A stretch of DNA of 64,000 nucleotides from assembly GCA_964460795.1 (NCBI GenBank), contig CAYWRU010000005.1:21945-85944 (forward strand). Reading direction: 5' to 3'. Each line of letters opens with the position of its first letter. Position 1 is the stretch's first letter. Shown one piece after another: positions 11,701 to 26,700 of the stretch. The notes under the pieces were generated by a model, which saw nothing but the letters and a program-made list of their open reading frames with translations, was not told the origin of the DNA and did no database searches. A program made the translations under genes and the position numbers. Source of the stretch: CAZOOM01 sp964460795. GTDB lineage: Bacteria; Omnitrophota; Omnitrophia; Omnitrophales; Aquincolibacteriaceae.

Positions 11701-14700
11701 GCACGAGATATTGCCAATATGCAGATTGTGCTGGCGGAGGAAACCGCGAGCGCCCTTCAAGAAACTGAACAAAACAACAAGGATTTGCGGCAAAAATATC
11801 CTGATCTATTATTCGGAGACAAATTTTATCAGGATCTTTTTAATCGAATGGCTCAAGCACGAAAACTTGCAGAATCTGCTGAAGCATCACCGGCAGCGCC
11901 CGGAATTTCCAAGGGAATTAGCCAGGACCTTTCGGCGGCAGAAAATCGTGAGAGGTTCCGGATCGAGGTGGAGCAAAACCTTGCGGATGAAGAATTAACC
12001 CAGCTTCTTTTGCAGGCCGACACAAAAGGCGTCCTCCTCCTAAAAAACATCCCGCTCTTGGGACGGATATTCCATTATCAAGGGGAATTAACCGCAGAGC
12101 TCAAAAACTTCCAGAAACGGCAGGATCGCCTTGTCCAGGACTATCAGAAATCTTATATGAAAGCTGTGGAAAAAGGCAAAACCCCGCCTCAGCCGCCCAT
12201 TGAACAAATCAAAGCTATTCGGGCTGAAAAACAGCTTCTCCTCAAGGAAATCCGCAATAAGATCATGCCAAGCATTTGGATTGGTGAGCTCAGGGATATT
12301 GAGAAAGCATTGCAAACGAATAAAGCTCCGGGTACCCGCTTCCTTGGATTTCTTCGATTGACCCAGGGGATTTCTCTCTCGGATCAACAGATCCGAAGCT
12401 ATGAACAAATCCGCCAAATTCTTTTGACCCGTTTGCGTGATACCTGGCAGAACGAGGCCCAAGAACTGAAAGCTCAAATAGACACCATGAGCCAGCAAAC
12501 CCGTTCGACGCCACAGGAGCAGAAAATCCTAAAAAACGCCCTAAAAACTCATCAGGAAAATTATGACCGTTTGACTCAAAATATAAAACTAGCGACTCAG
12601 TCTATGGGGGTTGTGATTTCCGCTTACGATCAGTTTACCCAGGGAAGCGGCTCTAAAATTGGAACTTGGGGGACCCCAAGCCCCAATGGTCACATCGGAT
12701 TTCAAATTGAAGGCTCCGTCGGACGGGAAATGCAGGGACAATTCCTCCTCATGGATGAGGCCTTGAGGGGGCTGGACATTCAGGCCGCAGCAAGCGACAC
12801 GCTTTATATAAAAAATGCTTTTGAAAACCATATCACGCTTCGTCAAATTCATGCCCGTGTCCACGTGAGCGAAAATCTCCTGCAACGTCTCGAACGGCAT
12901 GAAGTTCTGGTCAAAGATCGAATTACTCAGCTCGATCAAATGATCCAGCGCGGTGAGCGGGAGTATCAGGATTTTAAAGCTCTTCTCATTCAGCTGCGCG
13001 ATGAAGTGATCGCGCTCAATGGGGAAGCCAGCCGATTGGATGAGGCAAGGAAAAAGGGGCTCGCTGATGAGACGGAGGAGCTCTTAAAAGATTTGGAACG
13101 ATTTCCTACTGATATTGAAGTCTCTGAACTGCATCTCCGGATCAAAAAAATGCGGGATTCTGTGAAAGAGTTCCGCATTTTAGCACAGCAAAATCAGCTG
13201 CCCAATTTGGATCAAAAGCTTTTGAAGCTCGAACTTCGGCTTCAGCGGGAAAACGAGGAAACCTTCGCGCATCCTGAAACCCACACCGCCAGTCTTCGCC
13301 TTACGCCGGATGCCCAAGAGCCGGGAGAATTTTTAATTCTCAAAGCTCTCAAAGAACTAGGAAAGGTCGTTGAACTCAAGAAAAATCAAGCGGATTATAC
13401 TGCCACGCAAGTCTCCATTAAAAGTGCCCGCGAATCCCTCACCTCCCTGAGGGCTGAGCGGCTGAGGGCTGCGCGTTTCTACTTACGAAGTCTGGGCTAT
13501 GAGCTGCAACCCGATGACGAAAGCCATTTTTTCCGGAATTTTACCGATGATACTCTTTTGCCTCCGTTGGATGCCGAAATTTCCCCCGCAGAATTAGAAT
13601 CGGTTTTGAGTCAGCGGATGCCACCCGAGTCAGTTAAAACCATCCTGCGGAATTTGTATGAGCAGCGGAAGGCTTTCACCGTAGAAAATATCATGGCATT
13701 GGTTCCGCTGGTTCAATTACAGGGCGACGCCCCCGAACAACTGACCCAGGAACTCAGGGCTTTGGCGCCGGATTTGGATTCATCTGAGTCAATTCAAGCC
13801 AAGATTCAATCAGCAGTCCAAGCGGCGAACAAAAACCCTAACCGTACCTATCCAGTTCGATTTGATCTCCAATCGATTTCCGACGGCATGGCAAGCCAGC
13901 TGACCCAGCAGTGGGCCATCCGGCGCATGGCTTACGACCATCAGGGAATTCCTTATACTCTAGTTGCGCAATATTTTCGAATGGGTCCTGGGATGTATTC
14001 TTTGGTGGAAACGATGGACCTCTCGAAACAAAAAGTTATCAAGATAAGTCGCCACGAGGCGGAAACTTATTTCCAAATCAGTTATAATAATTTTATAAAT
14101 TACCAGCATGAAGCTTTACGAACTCATCAAATTCTGAATCAAGCCGAAGAACTCACGGAACGACAGCACGAACAGCGCCTTCGTGAGTTAACGGTCAATG
14201 CCGACCGGCGCGAAAGTTATTGGCGGCAATTGGCCCGAGGAACGCAGGATAATAGCGTCCAGGCAACCTTGGTTTACTCGGCCCGGGAGATTGACCGTGA
14301 GTCGCTTGCCGATTATGCACTCATCTCTGAATTGGGCCATCAATTAACCTCGCTCAATAAAATATTTACGCCCCAAATACAAAATCCTGCTGAAGCCTTA
14401 TCCGCCCAGGAATTTTCAGCCAGCCCGAAGGGAATCGCAGATTATCTTTCCCGGATCAATGATCCGGAAGCAGCGCTCAGCGCGGATCTTGCGGCAAATA
14501 TTTACCGGGTCCATCAGCAGCAGCGCTTTCCGCTCTTTCTCGGAATTGTCAATATGACGGGACCCTATGCACAGCCTGAATATCCTAATATCGGCGTATG
14601 GGACGATGTCACGCAATCCTGGAAAGTCATTCCCGATACGGAGGCAGATCCAGTGGGGTATAGTACCGCTTATCATTTCACCTCCGGACTATATGCACGT

Positions 14701-17700
14701 ATCGCGAACCCTCAGCAGATGATTTGGGATCCTGACCGGCAAATCGCCGGCATCCACCGCGAGAAGATGGAAACCCGAGCCCACTTTGAAGAACGAGAGC
14801 GCGAAAAAAACATCCGTCATGCCTACTATGACTTGCAAAAAGTTCAGTCGCAGGTACAAATCCGCGAAGAGAATGTGGCTAAAATGGAAAAGATCGCCGC
14901 AAATGCCCGGAAGAATGATGAGAAATTCTTGGCTTTGACCCAGCAAGAGCTTGAGAGTGCACGTTCACTTCTTGATTCGGAGCGCCGGTCGCTCGAAATT
15001 GCAAAACTCCATTTCCTGAACCAGATTGGTTCAGATGCATCATCGGTCTCGCTCGACTCTGTTCCGTCCGTCATCCGGGATATTCAACCCTTCAAGGACT
15101 CTGAAATAAAAGCAATGGAGCATCAGATAATCCAGGCTATCCGCAATCACCCTCTGTTTAAGAATAGTGAGCAGGACCGCATGATTGCCGGCAAGAGAAC
15201 GACGCAGACTGCATTCGCCCGGCGTCTTGAAACCAGCTTAGATGGATTCATGGGGAAAGAATGGCTTGGAGGGGCCTATCCCATTAGTGCTGGCGCAGAA
15301 GCCCGATTTACGATTTTGAACAAACTAAAAACAACTCAGTACCGGATGGCCGCTGCCAGCGAAGCCATGATGGAGATTCGCGCAAAACAGGGAACTATTG
15401 AAAATGATCTCCTTTATAAAAGCCTCAACGATTATGTCGCTTACCTCACTGCGCGGGAACATTACTTAAATTATCTCATTCGCTATACGGATGCCGATAA
15501 ATTAGCCGATCAAATTCAGGACGGCTATTACGGAACGTTTGCTCAGCCCCGGGGTCAATATTCTTATCCCGGAGTTAGGGATGCATGGGCAGAGCTTGAT
15601 AACGCGCGATTCCAACTCGTTGACTCTTATTATGGGATGCAAAAAGCAGGAGTTGATTTACGTGCTAGCCTTCAGAATCTAAATCTTTCTGAGGCATCAT
15701 TGCCCCCTGAAGAGCTGCCTCGTACCCAAAACTTACCGCGAACCGAAAATGACCAGAGAGAAGCAGGGGACTTAAGCGCTAAAGTTGATGCACTGCGAAC
15801 GGCCGTCCAGCGGCAGCGTCAAAAGCTCCTCTCCATCACCACGGCGGCAGCGGTCGGCGTAGGAAGTTTATTAGCACAGCCCGGAGGAGCGAGGTTAAAT
15901 TCTGAATTACCCGAGCGCGCACCCCTGACGGTCGAACAGACCTCAGCAGATTTTGGAACTCGAGCTCAAACGCTCACACAAAAACTACGGGACCAGCCCA
16001 CCATGGTAAAACCTTTTGAAATTAAGCAGCCGAAAATCGAAAATTCGGCTCTCAACGATCTAAAGCCAACCGTTGTTTCCATTGGGTCAAATCTCTTTGA
16101 TGTGACTTGGAACGAAGGTCCTAAACCCGGCGATCCGATCAAAATTGGCCAGGACGATGTCGTTAACTTGCCGATTTTACTCAATAATATAAACCGCATG
16201 GCGCAATCCCGGGAACTAAATCCGGCGGAGATCCGCGTTATGCTCAGTTTAATGGAATCGCTTTCCGATGGAAAGGGTTGGCTTGACGGTTCTCCCAAGC
16301 ATTTTATGAAGCTATTTCAGGAACTTAACCATCAGCCCTCGGAACGTCTTGGAGCCTCGAATCTCAGCCGGTATACCGAGTCGGGATTTGAACGCGCTCA
16401 GAGCATTGCGATGAACGCTGAAGGTGCTTCCGCTAATGACCGGAAATTTTTCATCGAGTTTTGGGCCTTCTTTGAAAATTCCGCGATGCAGCTTCTCTCG
16501 CAGCTTCAGGCGTCTCCGGAAGACAACCAGGATATCCAGAATCTTGAAAAACTTAAGCGCGTGAAAGATCCTAATGAAGCCGTGAAAATTGAAATTACCC
16601 GGCTCACTCAACGGCTTGCGAGCCGGGAAGCCGGAATGCTTTGGCTTTTAAATGAACGCATCCGCGAGAGGGACCAGATTCGTCTTCGGTTCGTCCAAAG
16701 CCGGGACGCTACTGAAAAAAAGAACCTTGAGGAACAAATCGCGGTACTGGATCGGGAGATCCGGCTTCAGGGGCAATTGCTCGCACAAAAAATTCAAACT
16801 GCGCATCCTCAGACAAAAGATAGACTGGAAAAAGATCTACTCTTTTTAGAATTGGCCCTGCGCATTCGTCATCAAACGGATTTTCAGAAATCCGAATGGA
16901 TTCCGCGCAGCGTCACACCGAAGCAGGTTTTGGACTGGGTAAATGCACTTAAGCGGACCGGGACTTTTTCCGATGATGCCGGAGATCCCGACTGGGAACC
17001 GTGGATCCATCAATCTGATGTGAAAAACATTGTGGAGGCTCTTCGGGCCCGGGGAGCATCTCAAGCGGAGATTGATCAGTTTCTGGCCCGCGAATTCCTT
17101 CGTGAAAAATTCAAATTTTGGCTCAGCCAGTACGATCAGCGGATCGGTAAAAATATTTTCTTCAAGTTCTTCCGGGACGTCAACGTTCCCATTGCTTTTA
17201 TTAAAATCAAAGACGCCATCGCGCCCCTTCTTCCCTGGCTCACCATCCATGAAGGAAATACAAGCCATTCCGGAGATTTGACGAACTGGGCTTTTATCGA
17301 GCGGGCCTTTAACACCTTCTTTGATGAACGAGAGGATGACCGCGCACAAAATGTTCTTGTGGCTGCAACTCTCATGAAAAAAGTCCTTGATTACTTTCCC
17401 CATGAAAAGCAGGAACGTTTTGGCACCCAGCTAGGGGAGTCTTTAAAACCCGAAAGCACGCGCTCCCCCTATGGAAATACCTTTGCCTGGATGAGCTCTG
17501 AAGAACTCCGCGGGATGCCGGATGCCATTTTACTCAAAATGCTTGGCACCGATACTGTGGATCCGCTGACCGGAAGACCGCGGCCTTTCAGCCTCACAAT
17601 TCAAAACCCGATTCAGGCCGAAGAAGCCAATCTGAATAACGGCTGGCGCATGGGACTTGTTCTGGATCTTGTCCGCTTTGAAATCGACCGGCAGCTTGAA

Positions 17701-20700
17701 ATGAAATCCGTCCAAGACCGCCTGGCAAGGGAACACAAGGAGCCCAAAGCAAGAAACCTCAACCCCAAGGATCAAGAAGAAATCTTCAACCGCATCCACG
17801 ATTATTTACGCCATGTTGAACCCCTGATCAGCGCCTTAGAGCCTCTTTACGGAAAACTCGATTTTAAAAATAACCAGCACCAGGGCGTCATCCGGGCTTG
17901 GTATGAATACATGAAAGTCAGAAATTTAGATTTTAACGACTTGCCAACGCTGGTCCAAGTAGTTACAGAACTCATTCCGGAATCAACCTCTGTCTTAAAC
18001 CCGAGCGGAACTGAACTTGATTTGATGAAAGCGGAAAATATTGGCTTTTTACTTGCCAACGCGGGCAATGTTCTCGGAGTTGATGGATGGGATGAAGCTC
18101 TGGGCCGCAGAGGAAAAGTCATAAAACAAGAGGCCGTTTTTAATCGCAATCATTGGATGTCCATCGCTCCCGGAAAGCGCGTGGAAGTCTATAAAGTCAT
18201 GCTTCGAATGGCGCGGGAGACTAAAACTGATCTTGAGGGCGTGATTGGCGCGATTGATATTCAACAAAGAGATGTTTCTGAGGATCAAAAAGGAAAGGAC
18301 TTTGGTATTCTTTTGGGCCGTATTCGATCTGCCATTTTTCTTGCGGTCAAGAGAAACAATGATGGGGTCATTCCTAAAACAGATGTCAAAGATCTAAGAG
18401 AAATAGCGGAACGTTATGGCCTTGAGCTCGATGATGATGGAACTCTTCAAGAAGATTCTCTCACGCGATTAATTCGTGACAGAGATCTGCAAGATAAATT
18501 GATTGAACTTGAAAAAGAGAATCTGAGAATTATGAAAGATCATCTGGAACCCGTAAGAAACATTCATGATGCTATCATGAACCCCCAATTACCGGAATCT
18601 CTCCGAGAGCCTGTACGCCAGCCAAGAGAATCAAACCGTCCAAGAAATCAGCGTTCGAGCCGTATCCCTGCGACTCGCGTCATGATGGGCGCGGTGGGTC
18701 TTCCGGATCTCAACGCTTTACAATTTGCACAAAATACTGCACCCCGCCAAAATTCTGAGGCTGCGCCAACGGCGCCAGTCACAAGGTCTGTTCCACAAAT
18801 TCCTGCCGCGGAAAGCTCCTTTAATCCGCGCACAAACAATATTCATCTTGGTTTCTTAAGCGCCTGGGTCAAAGGGGACCCTGTTCGCTTTAATCAAACT
18901 CTGCGTTCTGGTGTCGTCAGCCAGTATATTGATCGTATCCATCAAGTTTTTACGCCCGACTATCAATACCGACTTGCCTTGCGCGAGGCTTACATCCAAC
19001 TGGAACAAACCAGCAACCGCCAGGATTTTTTTGAACAAATCGGGAAAGCATCATTTTTCAGCCGCCACTATAGTTCCATTGTTGACATGGAAAGTGATTT
19101 AACGAGCCGATTAAATCTTCTGGATTTTCTTGAATCCAACTACGGTTCGCTTAAAACCTTTGTTGATGAAACCAAATTACTTTATCAAGACCTTACGTTT
19201 CAAGATGCATCAGGAAATGTCCTTAATGCTTATGATGCCGAGCTTGCATCTTACCTCCTTCAAAGCAGATCCTTGTACAATCGTGAAGGGCTTTTATGGA
19301 ATGACGTCGTTGAAAATAATCTGAAAAGCCAGTTTGATCGCGTTTTCCTCGAGAGCCGAGTTAGTCATATTGTATCGGATCTCAAGGGGATGGATATTGA
19401 CCTATCACGACCCATCACAGAAGCAGAAAAGAACCAGATCATCCAATATCTGTCCAACTCGAAACAGCTTTTGTCTGCGCTCAAGAACTATCCAGCCGCA
19501 GAAGAAATTAGCGACCAGGTTGAAATATATAGATTCCATGAAAGTCTTCGACAGGAGGCTGCGCAAAATAATGTCGACATTACCAATCGAGAGAATGTCA
19601 AAATTCTTCAACATAGTTTTCTTTACCGATATCTCGAAGGGATCTCCTCCTATTGGTTGGATCAGATGAATCCGCTCCGAAGCAATGCGGTAGATACACC
19701 GGATATGGATAAGATAATTCGTTCGATCACAAACCGGCGGCTGGTTTGGGAAGCTTACCGGGAATTTTGGAAAGCCGCCGACCTTACACTTTCCAATGAT
19801 GAAGCCGCATCACTGAGTAATCGAGAAGGCATGGACAAAGATAAGTTAGATGATTTATTTCGCGCGGGTCGCTATATGCAAACTTTTGCACGTGAACATC
19901 TTCACCGCGATTTCCGTTTTTATGAACTGATGTACCTTTATTTTAATCCCGGGCATTACGTCTGGGATGTGTCGCTTTCTGCACGACAAATCGCAAGTTA
20001 TTTAACCACTCAAACACCTGACAGTGTTGCGATCATGCGCATGGAAGATACGATCAAAAATATTTTGGCCGATTCGACCAATCCAAATATGATTTACAAT
20101 CTTTCTGCCGGACCTGAGCAGGAGAAGCGGCGCATTTTACTCTGGGAAGGCCAGCGGCGGCTTGAACGCATTTTTACTGACGCTGCACGCGAACAATTCA
20201 GCGGCATCATACAAAAATCACCGGCAGCAAATTCACCCCGGGCAATCGCATCCGCCTTTGAGGCCATTCAACCCGTCAATCAATCCCTCCAGGAACTTGT
20301 TTTTGGGAAACAGCCGCTTTCGGCTGATGCCGCCAATACCGAAGAAGGTTTTAATTCCCTGATCCAGCAGCGACTTTTGGCGCTCCCCGATACGATCTCC
20401 TTGTCCACCGAGGAGCAGCTCCTCTTAAGCCAAAATAAATATTCTGAATTTATCCAGCGCTTAAACCAACAGAACCATTTTGAAATATCGGATAATGCAA
20501 TCAGCGACTGGGCCCTCAAACTCTCCTCAGGGGAAATCACCGCGCCACAGATGAAAGCCCTCATGAATGCGTTTCATCTCTTGCGTAAAGACCTGCGAGA
20601 TATTTACAGCATCTCCCAAAATTCCGACTCATTTTTTAATACTCTATACCGCCTTCAGTTTTCAGATGGGGCACGCAATCTAAGGGAACAATTTAAAATA

Positions 20701-23700
20701 GCCGCGGACGCTGTTTCCGCACGTTTTCTTACCCGCCTCCTGATTCCGGCCGCAAATCCGGCGCCTGTTCCACAGGACACTGAACGCTTTTTACAATCGG
20801 CACTTCAGGCCCATAACATCCGTATAGCCGATGCGTCCGGTCCTCAAGGTAATGCAGCAGGCGATTTCATCATGATTTCGCCCCAAGATTACTCAACTTT
20901 CAGATCCTTGCTGGCTCGAGGAGAATTAACCCCCGATCAAGCGCTTACTGTTTTAAGCGATGTTCATTTTCTGCATAACCAATTAAAGACCTTCCCGAAT
21001 CTCAGCACTGGATTTCGCGATCTCTTGTCCGTAGTCGGATTTACAAGTTCACCGATTTTAAAAACAGCAGGATTAATCCGTCAGACGTCTCGCTTGACGA
21101 AGAGTGAGATGGCTATCTTTTACGCCCTCCGCGGCGCTGTCATTATGGATACGGAAAATAACGCCAAGCAAGCCATGGAAGAATTCTGGGGGAGCAAACA
21201 AGGGAAAACGCTTGAACAAATCGTGTCTTTCCGGGAACAGCCCATTGAAAAAGGCTCTAAAAACCGCCAAAAAACCTATGAGATTGGCGGAGGCATTGCC
21301 GGAATAGCAGCGCTTGCCTTTATATCGATCACGCTATTTGCGCATTATCACTGGTATCGAATGCGGCAATCCATTCTGCGGGGCATCCAAGCGCTTAAAG
21401 ACCGCGGCTACGCCCGCACGGAGGGGATTGGCGCGCCGTCTCCTGACGCCGAAAAGAAAAAACCGACGGGTCTTCCTTGGCAGCTTTTGGTGATGGTCCT
21501 TGGCGTGCTATCCATTTCGTGGGGAGTTGGCCATTGGGTTTATTTTTATCTTGTGGATCCGGCCAATACACATCCATTAGGAAGCATCTCTATGATCATG
21601 CTCGGTGCTTATCTCCTTAAAGATCCTGCGAAAGTCATACTGGACCGCTTTTGGACATTTGGAGGCACGAAAATAGAAAATCCAAAAGCAGATATCAAGG
21701 AAATACCAGACACGCACCAGATCGCACTCATTCAGCCAGACATGACGGATTCGGTCGAGGGAATGGCGGTTCCCCTTGAAAACCTGAAAAAAATAGCAGA
21801 GTCCAATACTCAGCCCAATACGGTATTCGTTGTCTATAACACGGGCATCGTTACCCAAAAGATGGCAGCTCAGCAAGCTCAAGCGGTTGAAATATTTTCT
21901 AAAAAAATCAACCGGCGAGTCTTTTACTTCCATCGCAGCTGGATCTACGGAAACATCAACCATGAGAAAAAATATGGAGCCTTCATGCTTTTGGCGCCTT
22001 TTCTGAGGTTTGGCGTCAATCGTCCTTTTAGTGAGCGTCTGGCTTATCCAGGAAGACACTACAATTATAAAGTTCCGGTAGTTGCGGCCGCAGCGAGCGT
22101 GGTGGTAGGAGTTACGGCATTTATTTTGACTAATGCAGGACTGCTCGCATCTCTCACAGCCTGGCCTCCGGCTCTCATGATGCTTATTGCAGGCGTTGGT
22201 ACAGCCTTTGTTGTGAATTTTATTGGACATCTTTTCTTTTCAGGAACCACCAAACGCACAGTAAAAATTCCACATGACCCCATGATTGAAGCGCAAATTA
22301 AAGAATTACAATCCAATGGATTATTACAAAATACCAATCTTGAAATCGGAGTTTTAGAAGAACTTTTTGATAATCTTAATTTCTTTGACTATGCGGCGGG
22401 TGATTTTCAGTCCATTGGCTTTGACGTAGAGGAAGGGTTCCAACATTTCAACCCCAAAAACTTGGATACACTCCTATTAAGAGCACCGGAACGCTCCGAG
22501 CTTCGCTCATCTCCAAATGCTCCAAGTGCGGCCGCACTACCCGACAAACGTTTATTCGGATTTTTCTTTGTGGATAATAAAAACTGGATTGGTTATCCGC
22601 TTTTTGAAATTATCGAAAAAATGTATGACGATGTTAAATTAACAAAGCTTCCCAAAGAAGTACGCACACAAGTCCGGCAATCTCTGCAAACTATATTACA
22701 GAATGCCATCAACGGCCTCCAGGCAGTAGATCCGGTAGAAAATGCAGGGTTGGCGACTGTTCTTAATCAATTAGCTGCCTACGCCCCTGAAAATGACTCT
22801 ATTGACCTCTTAAAGAAAAATCTGCGCCTACTTTACATAATTGTTGATCACTATAATATTTTGTCAGACACGGTCAGCAAGGTCTTATCGGATCAGGAGC
22901 AGATTCAAGTTCACAATGGCCGAATCAACACCTTTAAAACACAATCGGCGGCAGCACGTCTTACAGAGGATGAAGAAGCAACCCTCCGTGAACATTTTAT
23001 TGCAAAGTTAATTCTTGAAGAGCGCGTCAAGAAACAACAAGAAAATCTAAAAAATATCATTGCTCAGCACCGTGAATCAACCATCGAAGCAATGACTATT
23101 GCCTATTGTGCAGCAGCGGGAATCGCGGTCAACGATGATAACCGTAAAAGATATAAAACAACCGATGAATACAAGCAGTTTCTTAACCAGGAATTGGCTC
23201 AAATGATTCAACAGGAAAGAACAGCGCGAGATACCAGCGCAGTGGCCCAGCGCTCACATCATGAATTTCAAATTGCATCACATGCGATTACCCAATTTAA
23301 TGATTCCATTTATCAAATCGTCACGGACCATGGACAAACTGAGGCGCTTAAGAATTATCGCCATTACGAAGTGATCATGGAAGCCTTTCGAACTGCGGTT
23401 CATCCGGATAATTTGGCCTGGGCTACCACATCGGTGCCGGATATAGAGGTTTTAAATCCTGATAAACAATCTCGGGATTCGGATAATGCCCGCGCCGCAC
23501 AAATGCTCGGCTCTTTTCATGGGGATAACATGATTCGATTTTCCAACAACAACCAAATATTCTACGGTAAGGCGTTTTATATTCTCGATAATGCTCTCCT
23601 CGGACCCAAGGAATCACTACGCAAGGGAAAACTGCCTTTTGCTTTTGCCATCGGGTCCATTCTGGGAGCCCTTCTTGGAGCAGCTCTCGCATTCTTTCTA

Positions 23701-26700
23701 TTAGCACCCGGATCCATTGCTTTGGCAGGATATTTAGGACTGGGAGGCTGGATCCTTGGCGCGCTCATTGGCGGCGCCTTTGAAGCCCCTTTTAATAAAA
23801 CAGGGATGGCGGCCATCACCTATGGGGATCCTTCGCACGATTATGCGGAACCCACCGGACCTTTTTTTGGCAAGGCCATTTTTGAAGAAGCCAACACGAA
23901 CCAGGAACAAAGAAACACGCGCAACTTCCGGTGGGGAAGATCGGATGCCTTTTTCCGAATTCCATTTTTATTTGCTCCCGGCATTTCCTTTTCGACACGT
24001 TTCATTACCTCCTGGGGTACCAAGGGGTATCTCAATGAATTTGTCATGTTTCTGTTTTTAGCATTTGGATTAATTTTAATACCTGTCTCATCCTCACTGG
24101 CAGACCGCGTGTTTCCTGTTACACGCCTGCTTGAATTTGTCCCCACAAAGATTCTTATTTGGATTCTGGTCAGCACACTGGTTGTAACAATATTCCTTAC
24201 GAAATTCAGCGGTCTCATTTATGCAAAATTAAAAGGGAATTATAAAAGTTACAAACTTGGCGTTCCTACGGTCCGCCAGGCCATGCAGGAAACCATCGAC
24301 TCTCTCATGGTGAACCAGCAAAATGCCTTTTGGGGGACTCAGCAGCTGTTTACCAACTATCTTCCGCGGGGGTTGGCGCAAGGCTTTCACCCCACAGCCC
24401 GCAGCAAACCCGTCACCCGATCATGGTTGATGACGGCTGCCGCAATTGCGGTTGCTGCAAATATTGTTTTCTGGATATCTTTTCACTCGATCCCGCTAAG
24501 TGTCGCAGCCCTATTTGTGACCGCCCATTTTATGCATCGAAGTTTAAGACGCTACGTTCCCTTGGGATGGAACTTTTTTTCATTCCTTTCAGCGGCCCTG
24601 ATGGCTGGGCTTGTGATCGTCCCTCTTTTATTTCTAGATCCATCAACTACTTTTCCCTTTCTGATTAATCTTGTGTTCTCTTTTCTAAACTGGATTGGAA
24701 AACCACTCGCCTTAGGCGCCCTGGATCCTCAGCTTCAGGACACTATTTGGCAATCGCTTTCGGGCGGTCTCTGGATTCTCGCTGCAGCGCCCTTAGTGTT
24801 TTTTATCTGGGGCAAATTATCTCAATGGCTGCATGTCCATTACATGGATAAAAGCAGTGGAACGATGCACGATGCCCAGCCATGGAATACTTTCATGACC
24901 GCAGCGTCAATTGGAGAACTCACCTTGTTTAGAGCGGCTTCAATGCAGTCCTTCAGCCTGGTTTTCATCCTGATTCCATCGCTGGCCGCAATTTTTTATT
25001 ATACGCATATGTGGCCCATGCTCTTTGGCGGATTTGCCATTTTATCCGCTTCTCTTTCGTTCCGCTGGCTGTGGACTATGTCTAAACTCCATTCCAATGA
25101 TGAAGCTAAAGTGAATCAACTTCCTTTTTTTCGCCGATTCTATGGCCGCTTGAAATTAAAAGTAATGAATGATGAAAAAATTCTTAGAGACTCTCTGACC
25201 AAAACCCAAACAGCTCTGACTGGCATTCCGGCAAAGATCTTTGATCAGATTCAAAGTGTTGAGTTATATCTCAGGGTTCTTCCACAGCAAGATCAGGAAC
25301 TAATTCGCAGTAAATTTGGAATCCATGCTACTTTAGCGATGTTGACTGAAAAATACGGGCTTCCAGCAATAACTCCGGCTTCACTTGAGCAGCATCGCAC
25401 TAAATTACTGAATGATCACCGGATCGAGCTTTTGACAAACGCAGCGGGTCGACTGGTCTTCTCGCCTGATCCCGAGGTCATCCAAAAACGTCTACGCCAA
25501 GCGCTCACTGATCTTCAAACATTACAGACAGCTTTAGACAATGCGCCCATCCTTATCACTAAGGCAAAAATGGACTTGGTTCGCAATCGATTTTTCATGG
25601 CGGGAGCTGTTCTGGGATTGGTTCTTTTCTCAGGACTTGCCGGATGGGGTTTTTACATTGCCCTTACTAACTTGTCTTTTCTAGGGTGGAGCTACTTTGC
25701 GAATTCACTTCTCTCTATTATGGCATTTCTCCCCATTATTCAGATCACCGCGTTTTTGATCTCGCTCATCCCATACTTCTACGGCACCAAGCTGTACACA
25801 CCTCTTTGGAAAGGGGAATGGCTTATCAATTTCCTTAAAAATTACAATATGGGATTTCGTGCATTTTTCAATGACCTCCTTTTCCAGCGAAAATTGAATA
25901 AATTTGTTTCTTATCAGCCGCCAAATCATCAGCAAAACCGATCTGAAGTTCGTACGAGTGCGAAATTTACACAGGAGCAGAAAGCGCAAGCTGCGGCATC
26001 GCTTAATGCCTTATCCGCAGATGAGCTTCAACACCTATTTTTGGATTTATATCGAAGAAGATTTATTCAAAATGTCACTCAAGAACCTGAGCATGGTAAA
26101 CATCATCGTGCCAGCGGCGTCCTATTTCTTAGAAAGATTGAAGGGCGCTGGAGCTTTGCAATGGGAAGACGCATTGATTCTACACTGACTCCAGACTTTC
26201 ATGCGGGGGAATGGTCCTTTCCCGCAGGGGCTGTTGAAGCACAGCCCGATATCACTTTAAATTTTGAAAGCCACGGTGAAGTTGAGCATTTGATTAATCT
26301 CGGCATGCTCAGCAAAGCCGAAATGCCCACCGTAAATGCCAACGGCGCCATCACTCACGAATCCTTAGCCGGAGCGGCAGCGCGTGAAGGCGGAACTGAA
26401 GAGCTGGGAATTCCGCTCCGCATCAGCGATTTCGTCGGCCGCTTGCCTGATTTTGCAGGAACTGATCCGGAAAAAAACGCTGTTAAAAAAGACTGGCGGG
26501 TCAGTCTTTTTATTTATATTGATAATAATCCCGCGACATCCACATCTCCGCAGATCCCTGATTCTCCTGAACTGCAGGATATCTCCTGGGTTCCTATTGA
26601 TATTTTAATGGAATCAGAGGAGCCGGCTAAAGTCAGCGCTGCTGGAGCAAATGCCCTGCGCCACTTAAGAACAATTCGCAACGGTCAATTTGCCGAATCT

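Noticed and set aside
16846..17403. 185-codon minus-strand open frame inside the giant gene
   Set aside because: An antisense shadow of protein A; there is no start signal and no protein-like pattern.
21577..22230. 217-codon open frame on the minus strand inside the giant gene
   Set aside because: It lies wholly within the coding membrane block of protein A, has Cys- and His-rich composition typical of an antisense frame and no family motif.
23910..23960. Processive glycosyltransferase Q-x-x-R-W motif in protein A
   Set aside because: NTRNFRWGRSD looks similar, but the three upstream catalytic aspartate motifs are not evident, so the activity is not claimed.
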